From the NCBI GenBank assembly GCA_963713625.1, contig CAVQMN010000006.1:124001-188000 (forward strand): a stretch of DNA of 64,000 bases, read 5' to 3'. This document shows positions 19,897 through 28,535 of this stretch, piece by piece; positions within the stretch are counted from its first letter, which is position 1; each line of letters starts with the position of its first letter. The DNA is from Bog-756 sp963713625 (GTDB taxonomy: Bacteria > Actinomycetota > Acidimicrobiia > Acidimicrobiales > RAAP-2). The position numbers and the translations under genes were made by a program. The notes under the pieces are model-generated. The model saw only the letters and a list, made by a program, of their open reading frames with translations, was not told the origin of the DNA and ran no database searches.

Positions 19897-20798
19897 GAGA
19901 CCGCCGCCCGGTCAGCCAGCCACAGGGGCTGGAACACGTGCCACTGGTCGGGAGCCTGTCGGATCAGCCCTTCGAACCGGGTGGCGATCCCCTGGGTGAG
20001 CCGGGCCACATCCTGGCGCAGGGATCCATGACGCGTGGTGTCGAGCGGCGGCTGCACGAGGGCCCGGTGGTCGCGTCCCGGACCGCTGTACACCGCACCG
20101 GTCACCAGCTGGGCGCCGGTGCGGAGGGCGAGGGTGGCCGGGCCGGCCGGCATGGTGGTGGTCTCGCCGAAGAACTCCACCTCGATGCCGTTGCCGACCA
20201 CGTCGCGGTCGCTCAACAGGCCGACCAGGCCGCCGCGGCGCAGGGTGGACAGCACGCCACTGCCCGAGGCGGCATCGAGCGGCACGATGGTGAGACCCAT
20301 GGCGGCCCGCTGGTCCACGAAGAACTCGAACAGCTCCGGTGGCTCGATCCGCTCGGCGACGGCGGTCATCGGCAGGCCTTGTGTGGCCAGAAACGCACCC
20401 CCGAACTCCCAGCTCCCCACATGCGGCAATGCCATGATGACGCCCTTTCCGGCGGCCATCCCTTCCACCAGATACCTCAGGCCCCGGACCAGCGTGCGCT
20501 GTTCCACCTCCATCGGCGACGTACGCCCGAGCCGAGCCCCTTCAACCCAGTAGCGAGCGTAGGCCCGAAACGACCGCCGTGCCCAGCGATCGAGGATCAC
20601 CGTGTCGTCCGGATCGCAGGCGTCAGCTCCGAGCACCCGCCGGAGATTGTCCGTGACCATCTGACGATGGTCGTCGCGCACCTTGAACAAGACGTCGCCG
20701 ACCACGTTGGCCACGTTGAGCGCCACCGGTTCCGGCAGTGCCGACAGGCACCGACCCAAGGTGGTGTACGTGCGGAACACCAGCTGCCCCTTGTCCAC
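19893..20798 (-). CDS. patA: Lysophospholipid acyltransferase family protein, probable PatA
   Basis: Predicted to acylate phosphatidylinositol mannosides, as PatA does in mycobacteria. The LpxL/HtrB-like fold is marked by the catalytic HX4E motif in ALPHVGSWEFGG and a later GLVGLLSDRDV block. At 301 residues the length is normal. The start is GTG at 20798. It is placed between pgsA (36 bp gap) and the PAS-GGDEF gene (4 bp overlap). Without the neighbours, a generic lipid acyltransferase would be the safer name. Confidence 0.85.
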   Translation of the reverse strand: MDKGQLVFRTYTTLGRCLSALPEPVALNVANVVGDVLFKVRDDHRQMVTDNLRRVLGADACDPDDTVILDRWARRSFRAYARYWVEGARLGRTSPMEVEQRTLVRGLRYLVEGMAAGKGVIMALPHVGSWEFGGAFLATQGLPMTAVAERIEPPELFEFFVDQRAAMGLTIVPLDAASGSGVLSTLRRGGLVGLLSDRDVVGNGIEVEFFGETTTMPAGPATLALRTGAQLVTGAVYSGPGRDHRALVQPPLDTTRHGSLRQDVARLTQGIATRFEGLIRQAPDQWHVFQPLWLADRAAVS

Positions 20799-20834
20799 GA
20801 GCCCTCGTCCTCGATCTGCCGGTTGCCGACCGAC

Positions 20835-21611
20835 TCAGGTGTGACGGCGCCCGGTCCGTTGCCGAATGCCCTGGCGGGCGTGCCTGGCCCGCCAGGTCCG
20901 GCCGGACCGGCTGGACAGCTCGCCCTGGCGGCGGGCCCGCCAACGCGAGGGTGACGCCGACGCCTTCCGACCACCCGATCGGGCAACCCCACGGGCGCGG
21001 CGATGGCGGCGGGCGGTGACCACCGGGACCGGGGGCTCGGCCAGGCGCCAGACCTTGACGAACCGTCCGACGGCGGTGGCCATGGTCAGGACCAGCATGA
21101 TCCACAGGACCGGTACGAGGAACATCGGCGACAGGAATCCGAACCCGAGCAGGATCATCCGCTCGGCCCGTTCCATCAGCCCGCCCCGGGCCGACAGGCC
21201 CAGCGACTCGGCCTTGGCCCGCTGGTAGGAGACGAGCGAGGTGGCGCCGAGTACGGCGAAGGGCAGGAGCACCAGATGGCCGGGGTGGGTGGACACCAGG
21301 TACCAGGCCACACCCCCGAGGATCAACGCGTCGGCCACCCGGTCGGTGACCGAATCGAAGAACGCGCCCCGCAGCGACGTCGTCCCCGATGCCTTGGCCA
21401 CCGGGCCGTCCAACAGATCGTGGAGGCCGGTCAGGATGAGCAGGCCGATGGCCAGATGGAGATGGCCGGTGCCCACGGCCACGGCCGTGGCCGTGGCCGA
21501 CACCAGCCCGGTGGCGGTGAGCACATCGGCCGTGACTCCGTAGCGATGCAGCCGCTGACCGACTGGGCCGGTCTTCCGGTCAACCGCCCCGCGCCATCGC
21601 CCGTCGAACAT
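20835..21611 (-). CDS. pgsA: CDP-alcohol phosphatidyltransferase, probable phosphatidylinositol phosphate synthase
   Basis: Membrane enzyme joining CDP-diacylglycerol to an alcohol, probably inositol 1-phosphate. The family signature DLLDGPVAK...G...D...D is complete, with Lys in place of the usual Arg after Ala. Five to six membrane helices follow. The last 55 residues are very basic and Ser/Arg-rich, an extension most family members lack. The ATG at 21611 has GGAGG six nt upstream. Position between the HIT/VOC genes and patA supports the inositol lipid role; phosphatidylglycerophosphate synthase is the alternative. Confidence 0.87.
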   Translation of the reverse strand: MFDGRWRGAVDRKTGPVGQRLHRYGVTADVLTATGLVSATATAVAVGTGHLHLAIGLLILTGLHDLLDGPVAKASGTTSLRGAFFDSVTDRVADALILGGVAWYLVSTHPGHLVLLPFAVLGATSLVSYQRAKAESLGLSARGGLMERAERMILLGFGFLSPMFLVPVLWIMLVLTMATAVGRFVKVWRLAEPPVPVVTARRHRRARGVARSGGRKASASPSRWRARRQGELSSRSGRTWRARHARQGIRQRTGRRHT

Positions 21612-21716
21612 GCATCTCCTCCAAGAACGGTCGCTCCACCCTACCATCCGCTAGCTGGAGTGAGCGGTTCCGGGTGGCCCCTCCGGCCGACCCGGTCGGG
21701 CCCGGGAACCCCCGGA

Positions 21717-22169
21717 TTACAGGGCCAGCGGCTTGATGGGAGCCATGATCAGACTCGGATCGGCCTTCCAGTCCACCCCGGGTACGTCGATGTAGAGCTC
21801 GATCTCGTTGCCGTCCGGGTCGAGGATGTAGAGGCTGTGGGTCACGGTGTGGTCGCTGGCTCCCACGATGGTCACCCCGGCCTCCCGCAGCCGTTCGACC
21901 ACCTCACGGAGCTCGTCGTCGGAATCACCGACCTTGAGCCCGAAGTGGTACAGACCCAGTCGGCGGCCCTCGGGCTGGGGCGTGGCCCCCTCCCCCACTT
22001 CGATGAGCAGCAGCTCGTGGTGGGTCCGGCCCGACGTGAAGGCGGCCGCAGGGATGCCCAGGGTGTCGGGGAAGGCCGCATCCCACCCGAGGACCTGGCC
22101 GTAGAACGCGGCCGAACGCTTCACGTCCCTGACGTACAGCACCAGGTGCCCGAGTTCTTTGACCTTCAT
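21717..22169 (-). CDS. VOC-superfamily (glyoxalase/extradiol dioxygenase-like) protein
   Basis: Metal-dependent fold protein of 150 residues. It begins LGHLVLYVRDVKRSAAFYG and contains LYHFGLKVGD and the final DPDGNEIELYIDVPG. Together these give the His, His and Glu ligands expected for a metal-binding vicinal oxygen chelate enzyme such as catechol 2,3-dioxygenase-like proteins or glyoxalases. The substrate cannot be told. The ATG at 22169 starts the conserved domain. It is inserted between the HIT gene and pgsA, a place where mycobacteria have no gene. Confidence 0.82.
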   Translation of the reverse strand: MKVKELGHLVLYVRDVKRSAAFYGQVLGWDAAFPDTLGIPAAAFTSGRTHHELLLIEVGEGATPQPEGRRLGLYHFGLKVGDSDDELREVVERLREAGVTIVGASDHTVTHSLYILDPDGNEIELYIDVPGVDWKADPSLIMAPIKPLAL

Positions 22170-22273
22170 GTCCAACCTCAATTCTCGATGTCTGACCCGA
22201 GAGTGTGAACGTCGGATGCCCCCGGTCGATTCCTCGACGCGGCCGGCACCCGGTCCGACGGGCAGCCGCCCGG

Positions 22274-22804
22274 TCAGTCCGGCCACACCCGGTGGAGGCG
22301 TTCCCAGGTGGTGGCCAGGGTTTCGGGCAGCACCCGGGCGCCGGCCACCGCAGTCATGAAATTGGTGTCTCCGAGCCAACGCGGCACGGCGTGCAGGTGG
22401 AGGTGCCGCGGGATGCCGGCACCGGCTGCCTCCCCCAGATTGGCCCCCAGGTTGATCCCTTCGGGGTCGAACGCCTCCTCGAGGGCAGCCACCCCGCGCC
22501 GGAGCCCCGACCACATCTCGGATCCCTCCTCACCGGTGAGCCGGCCGAGCGAGGCGACATGGCGGTTCGGCACCACCATCAGGTGACCGGAGGCGTAGGG
22601 GTAGGCGTTGAGCACGGCGAGCGTGTGCTCACCGCGCCAGAGCACCCCGTTGTCGGCCGAAGGCGGACCACTGGCCACGATGCGGCAGAAGACACACCGG
22701 GTCGGATCGTCCCCGGGATGGTCGGCCGACGGCCCACGGGCCGGCGTTCCCACCGAGGACACGTAGTCGCTCCGCCATCCGGCCCACAGGACGTCGAGGG
22801 TCAC
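22274..22804 (-). CDS. HIT-family nucleotide hydrolase/phosphorylase
   Basis: Predicted to act on dinucleoside polyphosphates such as AP4A, as the mycobacterial counterpart next to pgsA does. The histidine triad is seen in RHLHLHAVPRW, and an N-terminal CVFC looks like half of a zinc site. The 176-residue length is typical. The start codon overlaps the thrS stop by 4 bp, so it is translationally coupled to thrS. Confidence 0.9.
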   Translation of the reverse strand: MTLDVLWAGWRSDYVSSVGTPARGPSADHPGDDPTRCVFCRIVASGPPSADNGVLWRGEHTLAVLNAYPYASGHLMVVPNRHVASLGRLTGEEGSEMWSGLRRGVAALEEAFDPEGINLGANLGEAAGAGIPRHLHLHAVPRWLGDTNFMTAVAGARVLPETLATTWERLHRVWPD

Positions 22805-24789
22805 GGGGCGGATTCGGGCAGGCGCCGCTGGGCGATCTCCTGCTCGAGCATCGCGGTGAACTCGGTCAGCTCCACGCCCCGCTCGGGACGCTCGCTGCCC
22901 CGGCGGTTCACGCCGACGGTCCCTGTGGTCACGTCGTCATCCCCCACGACGAGGATGTAGGGGATCTTGAGGAGCTTGGCCTTCCGGATCCGCGCTCCGA
23001 GCTTTTCGTCGGCCGGGTCGACCGTCACCCGGGCTCCGACGGCCCGAAGCCGGTCCGCCACCTTGTGGGCGTACTCCTCGTGGTCGTCGCGGACACCGAG
23101 GACGCGGACCTGCTCCGGGGACAGCCAGGTGGGAAGGGCGCCGGCGTAGTGCTCGAGCAGGATGGCGAAGAACCGCTCGACCGATCCGAACAGGGCGCGG
23201 TGAATCATGATCGGGCGGTGACGCTCGTTGTCGGCCCCGATGTACTCGGCCTCGAAGCGCTGGGGCGTCTGGAAGTCCAACTGGATGGTGGACATCTGGT
23301 GGGTCCGGCCGATGGCGTCGCGCGCCTGCACCGAGATCTTCGGTCCGTAGAAGGCGCCGCCCCCTTCGTCCATCCGCAGCTCGAGGTCCATGGCCAGGGC
23401 CGTCGTGCGCAGCGATTCGGTGGCTTCGTCCCACTCCTCCAACGTCCCGACGGCCTTGCCCTCGGGACGGGTGGACAGTTCGAGGTAGAACTCGTCCAGT
23501 CCGAAGTCACGGAGCAGGGACAGCACGAAGCTCAAGGTGGTGTGGAGTTCGTCCCCCATCTGCTCGCGGGTGCAGAAGATGTGGGCGTCGTCCTGGGTCA
23601 TGCCCCGCACCCGGGTGAGCCCGTGCACCACGCCGGACTTCTCGTACCGGTAGACCGTGCCGAACTCGAAGAGCCGGAGGGGAAGCTCCCGGTAGGAGCG
23701 CTGGTGGCTCTTGAAGATCAGCACGTGGAACGGGCAGTTCATCGGCTTCAGGTAGTAGGTCTGCCCGCCGTCGAGCTCCATGGGCGGGAACATGCCCTCG
23801 GCGAACCATTCGAGGTGCCCCGACGTCTCGAACAGGTCCGCCTTGGTGATGTGGGGTGTGGTCACGAACTCGTAGCCGGCGGCCCGGTGCCGTTGATAGG
23901 AGTACTCCTCCATCAACCGGCGGACGGTGCCGCCCTTCGGATGGAACACGGCCAGGCCCGACCCGATCTCCTCGGGGAACGAGAAGAGGTCCAGTTCGGC
24001 CCCGAGCTTGCGGTGGTCACGGCGCTCGGCCTCCTCCAGACGGTGAAGGTGCTCGGCCAGCGCCTTGTCCGACTCCCACGCCGTGCCGTAGATGCGTTGG
24101 AGCTGCTGGCGCTTCTCGTCGCCCCGCCAGTAGGCCCCGGCCACCCGCATGAGGGCGAAGTGCCCGAGACGCATGGTCGACGGGACATGGGGGCCGCGGC
24201 ACAGGTCGGTGAAGGTCGGCGAGTTCCAGTAGGTGGAGACCGGCGCCACACCACCGGCATCGGCGGCGGCGTCGACCTCATCGTGACCGGCCCCGACCGC
24301 CTCGATGATCTCCCGTTTGAAGGGCTGGTCGGCGAACATCGCCAGTCCCTCGTCGATGGTGTGCTCATGGCGGACGAAGGGTTGGTCCTCGGCCATGATC
24401 TCGCGCATGGTGGCCTCGATGCGCCCGAGGTCGTCGTCGCTGAAGTGGCCCCCGTCGGGAAGCTCGAAGTCGTAGTAGAAGCCGTCCTCGATGACCGGGC
24501 CGATGGCGAAGTGGGCCCCGGGCCACAGGCGGAGGACGGCCTGGGCCAGGACGTGGGCCGTGGAGTGGCGGAGTACGGCCCGCCCGGCATCGGCGTCGGC
24601 GGTGATGATGGCCACGTCGCTGCCGCCGACCAGGGGTGTGTCCAGGTCGACCTCGATGCCGTCGAAGGTGGCGGCCACCGCCGCCCGGGCCAGGCGCGGT
24701 CCGATGGACTCGGCCAACTGATAGGCGGTCGTCCCCTCTTCGAACTCCTTGGTCGAGCCATCGGGAAGCCGGACGGTGACGACTGCCAT
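22801..24789 (-). CDS. thrS: Threonyl-tRNA synthetase
   Basis: Charges tRNA-Thr and edits mischarged serine. The 662 residues start with a TGS domain (VTVRLPDGSTKEFEEG), then the editing domain with HSTAHVLAQAV (zinc-type HxxxH), the class II catalytic core (MNCPFHVLIF, the Cys being a zinc ligand; YRYEKSGVVHGLTRVRGM), and the anticodon-binding domain. The ATG at 24789 is chosen because the conserved TGS begins there and an AAAGG lies 7 nt upstream. It follows mshC after 88 bp, with no sign of a T-box leader. Confidence 0.96.
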   Translation of the reverse strand: MAVVTVRLPDGSTKEFEEGTTAYQLAESIGPRLARAAVAATFDGIEVDLDTPLVGGSDVAIITADADAGRAVLRHSTAHVLAQAVLRLWPGAHFAIGPVIEDGFYYDFELPDGGHFSDDDLGRIEATMREIMAEDQPFVRHEHTIDEGLAMFADQPFKREIIEAVGAGHDEVDAAADAGGVAPVSTYWNSPTFTDLCRGPHVPSTMRLGHFALMRVAGAYWRGDEKRQQLQRIYGTAWESDKALAEHLHRLEEAERRDHRKLGAELDLFSFPEEIGSGLAVFHPKGGTVRRLMEEYSYQRHRAAGYEFVTTPHITKADLFETSGHLEWFAEGMFPPMELDGGQTYYLKPMNCPFHVLIFKSHQRSYRELPLRLFEFGTVYRYEKSGVVHGLTRVRGMTQDDAHIFCTREQMGDELHTTLSFVLSLLRDFGLDEFYLELSTRPEGKAVGTLEEWDEATESLRTTALAMDLELRMDEGGGAFYGPKISVQARDAIGRTHQMSTIQLDFQTPQRFEAEYIGADNERHRPIMIHRALFGSVERFFAILLEHYAGALPTWLSPEQVRVLGVRDDHEEYAHKVADRLRAVGARVTVDPADEKLGARIRKAKLLKIPYILVVGDDDVTTGTVGVNRRGSERPERGVELTEFTAMLEQEIAQRRLPESAP

Positions 24790-24877
24790 GGGATTGCCTT
24801 TCTGGGTCCGGGATAGGCGCCTGTGCGGCACGGGGCCGGAGGCAGCGCCACGCGGTCTGCGCGGCGCGGTGACGGAA

Positions 24878-26047
24878 CTACAGGGTAACGCCCAGGAGCG
24901 AGGCCCCACGGACCACCGGACGTCCCGATCGCGCCTCGACGTCCAGCGCGGCCAGCGCCCCGGGCGTGTCCAGATCGTCGTCCAGCGCGGCCCGGACCAA
25001 CTCCAGCCCCCGTTCAACATCATCGTCGGCCGGCGCCGTCCCCTCCGGGCCGCGGGAGCGGGGTGCGGCCCGCCACTCGTGAAGGCGCCGTGCCGCCTTG
25101 GGCATGTCCCCGTCGGTCCACTCCCAGTCGGGTCGGTAATGGTGGTCGAGCAGGGCCAGCCGGATGACGTCGGGCTCCCAGTCCTTCAAGAGCTCCCCGA
25201 CGAAGACCAGGTTGCCGAGGGACTTGGACATCTTCGTCCCGTCCAGGCCCACCAGACCCACGTGGAGCCAGTGGCCGACGAAGGGCCGGCCGGTGACCGA
25301 CTCGGACTGGGCCGTCTCGCATTCGTGGTGGGGAAAGACGAGATCGCGTCCACCCCCGTGCACGTCGAGCGTCTCCCCCAACTCACGCAGGGCCAAGGCC
25401 GAACACTCGATGTGCCATCCCGGTCGCCCCGGTCCCCACCGCGACTCCCACGACGGCTCGTCGGGCAGTGACGGCTGCCACAGCACGAAGTCGAGGGGGT
25501 GCCGTTTGTTGGGGTCATCGGGATTGCCGCCGTGCTCCGCGGCCAGCGCCAGCATGCTCGCCTCGTCCAGGTGGCTCACCGAACCGAAGTCGCTGAAGGT
25601 GGTGACGTCGAAGTAGACGGCCCCACCGGCCTGGTAGGCGCGGCCCGAGTCGAGCACCGATCCGATCAGGGTGAGGATGTCGGGGATGGCCGAGGTGGCC
25701 CTCGGCTCCGACCATGCCGGGATCAGCCCCAGTGCGGCCATGTCGGCGTCGAAACGGCGGATCTCCTCGGCGGCCAGATCGAGGAAGTGGACGCCGAGCT
25801 CCCTGGCCTTGCGGAGGATGTCGTCATCCACATCGGTGACGTTGCGGACGCAGCGTGTCTCGTGCCCGAGGTCGCGTAGTCGGCGCTGGAGGATGTCGAA
25901 GGTCAGATAGACCTGGGCGTGACCGAGGTGGGCGGAGTCATAGGGGGTGATCCCGCACGAATACATGGTGACCAGTGGTCCGGGGGTGAGCGGGACGATC
26001 TCCCGCCGCGCCGTGTCGTAGAGCCGCACGCCCTGTCCCCCGCCCAC
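24878..26047 (-). CDS. mshC: Mycothiol cysteine ligase MshC
   Basis: Joins cysteine to GlcN-inositol with ATP, the third-to-last step of mycothiol synthesis. It descends from cysteinyl-tRNA synthetase, but CGITPYDSAHLGHA (31-44) and KMSKSLGNLVFV (272-283) are the MshC forms, and the 389-residue length fits MshC (about 410) rather than CysS (about 460 or more with a tRNA-binding tail). Zinc ligands are probably Cys31, Cys215 and His240. The GTG start lies 3 bp after npdG. Together with the actinobacterial context this implies mycothiol as the main thiol. Confidence 0.86.
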   Translation of the reverse strand: MGGGQGVRLYDTARREIVPLTPGPLVTMYSCGITPYDSAHLGHAQVYLTFDILQRRLRDLGHETRCVRNVTDVDDDILRKARELGVHFLDLAAEEIRRFDADMAALGLIPAWSEPRATSAIPDILTLIGSVLDSGRAYQAGGAVYFDVTTFSDFGSVSHLDEASMLALAAEHGGNPDDPNKRHPLDFVLWQPSLPDEPSWESRWGPGRPGWHIECSALALRELGETLDVHGGGRDLVFPHHECETAQSESVTGRPFVGHWLHVGLVGLDGTKMSKSLGNLVFVGELLKDWEPDVIRLALLDHHYRPDWEWTDGDMPKAARRLHEWRAAPRSRGPEGTAPADDDVERGLELVRAALDDDLDTPGALAALDVEARSGRPVVRGASLLGVTL

Positions 26048-26050
26048 CGG

Positions 26051-26710
26051 TCAGTGGTCGCCGTAACCGGTCAGCTGCACGGCGGCGTGCACCTTGTGGC
26101 GGATGTTGACGGTGATGAGCACGGCGGTGAACGCTTCGATGGGCGCGGCCTGCGCCAGGCTGCCGGCATCCACCCCGCGCAGACCGTCGATACAGTCGAC
26201 CAGCGCCACCGTCGCCGCCGAGGCCTCGGCGTGGTCGGAGCACACCAGGACATCGGCCACGATGGGCGTGGTCAGCTTCTCCATCTCCGAGGCGGGCAGG
26301 TGGTGGAAGGAGGCGGACACCAGCGAATGGGGCAGGACCGATTGGATCGAGGCGGCCACCGAGCCCCGCGTGGGCAGGAGGGCGATGAACTCTCTGCCTT
26401 CTTTGACCAGGGCATTGGCCATCGACACGACCACGGTACCGGCCAGCTCCGAAGCCAGGGGCTTGACGGTGGCCACCGCACTGTCCCAGGGAGTGGCCAC
26501 CACCACCAGGTCGCACGACGCCGTGGCCTCGTTGGCGGCACCGCTGATGCCCAGGGAGTGGTCCGGCCATGCGGCCACCAGGCCGGAGGCGATGTCGTCG
26601 GCCCGTGCCGGATCCCGCGATCCGATGACCACCTTCTCGCCGGCCGCGGCCAGACGCACGGCCAGTCCCCTCCCGGCCGGCCCGGTTCCTCCGAGAATTC
26701 CGATTCGCAT
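26051..26710 (-). CDS. npdG: F420-dependent NADP oxidoreductase
   Basis: Moves hydride between coenzyme F420 and NADP. The 219-residue protein starts with the Rossmann motif MRIGILGGTGPAGRGLA and carries the family GSRDPARAD segment, VVVATPWD and the C-terminal INIRHKVHA-type stretch typical of NpdG/Fno. It is the first gene of a minus-strand unit with mshC (3-bp gap). The presence of F420 enzymes is usual in actinobacteria. A different function as a DUF-type dinucleotide reductase is possible but less likely. Confidence 0.85.
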   Translation of the reverse strand: MRIGILGGTGPAGRGLAVRLAAAGEKVVIGSRDPARADDIASGLVAAWPDHSLGISGAANEATASCDLVVVATPWDSAVATVKPLASELAGTVVVSMANALVKEGREFIALLPTRGSVAASIQSVLPHSLVSASFHHLPASEMEKLTTPIVADVLVCSDHAEASAATVALVDCIDGLRGVDAGSLAQAAPIEAFTAVLITVNIRHKVHAAVQLTGYGDH

Positions 26711-26775
26711 CGCCCCACCCTTGCACAGACGCCCCGTCGGGCCGAATCCCTGGTTGACGATAACCTGACCCGTTG

Positions 26776-27564
26776 ATGGGACTCCTCGAGGGAAAGCATA
26801 TCCTGGTCACCGGCGTGCTGACCGATGCCTCGCTGGCCTTCGCGGTGGCCCGGCTGGCCCAGCAGGAAGGGGCCACCGTGGTGTTGAGCGGCGCCGGGCG
26901 CGGCCTGTCGCTGACCCGGAGGACGGCGCGCAAACTGCCCGACGAGGCCGACGTGCTGGAGATCGACGTGGCCGAACCGGCCCAGCTGGCCGCGGCGGCC
27001 GCCCAGCTGGCCGACGGATGGGACCGGATGGACGGCCTCATCCACGCCATCGGGTACGCGCCCCCTGAATGCCTGGGCGGGGACATGTTCCGCGCCGACT
27101 GGGAACAGGTCCAGGTGGCCCTGCACGTGTCGGCTTACTCGCTGAAAGCCCTGGTCGAAGCGTTCCGACCGTTGCTGGTGGCGGCCGGGACCGATGGCCG
27201 CCCCGGCGCCTCGGTGGTCGGACTGGACTTCGACGCCACGGTGGCGTGGCCGGCCTACGACTGGATGGGCGTGTCGAAGGCCGCGCTCGAATCCCTGTCG
27301 CGCTACCTGGCCCGGGACCTCGGACCCGAGCGCATCCGGGTCAACCTGGTGGCGGCCGGACCGGTGAAGACGATGGCGGCCAAGTCCATCCCCGGCTTCA
27401 GCGCCTTCGAAGACACCTGGTCCGAGCGGGCTCCCCTGGGCTGGGACGTCCTCGACACCGACGTGGTGGCGCGGGCGTGCGTCGCCCTGCTGTCCGACCT
27501 GCTGCCCATGACCACCGGCGAGATACTCCATGTCGACGGAGGGGTGCACGCGCTCGGCGCGTGA
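26776..27564 (+). CDS. Enoyl-ACP reductase, InhA/FabI type
   Basis: Short-chain dehydrogenase that reduces trans-2-enoyl chains in fatty acid synthesis. The 262 residues show the FabI-type start LEGKHILVTGVLTDASLAFA, the active-site Tyr161 and Lys168 in YDWMGVSKAALES, and RVNLVAAGPVKTMAAKSI, all close to mycobacterial InhA. The ATG at 26776 is preferred; a TTG precedes it. No Shine-Dalgarno sequence is visible and the leader after the divergent npdG gene is only 65 bp, so a leaderless message is possible. Confidence 0.9.
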   Translation: MGLLEGKHILVTGVLTDASLAFAVARLAQQEGATVVLSGAGRGLSLTRRTARKLPDEADVLEIDVAEPAQLAAAAAQLADGWDRMDGLIHAIGYAPPECLGGDMFRADWEQVQVALHVSAYSLKALVEAFRPLLVAAGTDGRPGASVVGLDFDATVAWPAYDWMGVSKAALESLSRYLARDLGPERIRVNLVAAGPVKTMAAKSIPGFSAFEDTWSERAPLGWDVLDTDVVARACVALLSDLLPMTTGEILHVDGGVHALGA

Positions 27565-27638
27565 CCGGACCGCGGCCGTGGCCCGGCCGGCCTTGTGGCC
27601 GGTACCGATGAACCTTCCCGTGGGATGAAAGGACCGAC

Positions 27639-28016
27639 ATGCTGACGCCCGAAGAACTGCGAACGAAGATGGCCGGGTACGTCGATGCCATCAACCGTCG
27701 CGAGCCCGCAGGCATCGCCGCGCTCTTCACCGAGGACGCCATCCAGGCCGATCCGGCGTCCAATCCACCGAACGTCGGCCGGGCCGCCATCGCCTCGTTC
27801 TTCGAGGCCGGCATCGGGGCCAGCGATTCGTGGACCTTCAGGGCCAAGGCCGTCCACACCTGTGCCCCGGTTGTGGCCATCGACTTCGAGATCTCCGTGG
27901 AAACCGGTGGGGCGACCATGGTCATCGACGGCATCGAGGTCTTCACCACCGACGCCGAGGGCCTCTTCACCTCGGTCTACGCCTACTGGGACGATGCCGA
28001 CCTGACCTTCCTGTAA
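27639..28016 (+). CDS. NTF2-like / SnoaL-like domain protein
   Basis: Small alpha+beta barrel of 125 residues in the steroid-isomerase/NTF2 superfamily, whose members bind or isomerise small hydrophobic molecules or serve as structural domains. It begins with a long helix (EELRTKMAGYVDAINRRE), followed by ALFTEDAIQADP and paired strands. No catalytic pair can be confirmed from sequence alone. GAAAGGA lies 5 nt before the ATG. It is followed 47 bp later by a second protein of the same fold. Confidence 0.75.
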   Translation: MLTPEELRTKMAGYVDAINRREPAGIAALFTEDAIQADPASNPPNVGRAAIASFFEAGIGASDSWTFRAKAVHTCAPVVAIDFEISVETGGATMVIDGIEVFTTDAEGLFTSVYAYWDDADLTFL

Positions 28017-28063
28017 CCACCCGAGATCCAGACCCGGAACGCGACCCAGATCGAGATGGAACG

Positions 28064-28516
28064 ATGACCGACAGCAGCACCCAGTTGAGCAATCTCATCG
28101 CCCGGTACGCGGAGTTGATCGACGCCGGCGATCTGGACGGGGTCAGCCGGCTGCTGGGCGACGCGGCCGTCGGGGCGGGCGACAGCTCCTCGCTGCTCAC
28201 CGGCCAAGAGGCCATTCGCTCCCTCTACGAGTCGACCACCCGGATCCACCCGGACGGGACACCGGGCACCAAGCACGTGACCACCAATCTCATCCTGGAC
28301 ATCGACGACGGGGACGGCACCGCCTCGGCCCGTTCGTACTGGACGGTCTTCCAGGCGGTGCCCGGCCTTCCCCTCCAGCCCATCCTGGCCGGCCGCTACC
28401 ACGACCGGTTCGACCGGCCCACCGGCCAGGGGTGGCGCTTCGTGGAGCGCCGGTACCTGGTGGACCTGGTCGGCGACGTGAGCCATCACATGATCACCGG
28501 ACAGCTCCCAACGTGA
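28064..28516 (+). CDS. SnoaL-like protein (aromatic-dioxygenase small-subunit-like fold)
   Basis: 150 residues with the order helix, strand and a curved sheet found in SnoaL_4 / ring-hydroxylating dioxygenase beta-like domains. Recognisable pieces are LIARYAELIDAGDLDGVSRL at the start and AGRYHDRFDRPTGQGWRFVERRY near the end, the latter a common motif of the family. It may act with the flavoprotein 19 bp downstream. The substrate is unknown. Confidence 0.75.
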   Translation: MTDSSTQLSNLIARYAELIDAGDLDGVSRLLGDAAVGAGDSSSLLTGQEAIRSLYESTTRIHPDGTPGTKHVTTNLILDIDDGDGTASARSYWTVFQAVPGLPLQPILAGRYHDRFDRPTGQGWRFVERRYLVDLVGDVSHHMITGQLPT

Positions 28517-28535
28517 CCGGACAAGGAGCGCGCCA

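Noticed and set aside
24878..26047. Annotation as cysteinyl-tRNA synthetase
   Set aside because: CGITPYD and the short C-terminus are features of MshC; a true CysS would have the longer tRNA-binding domain.
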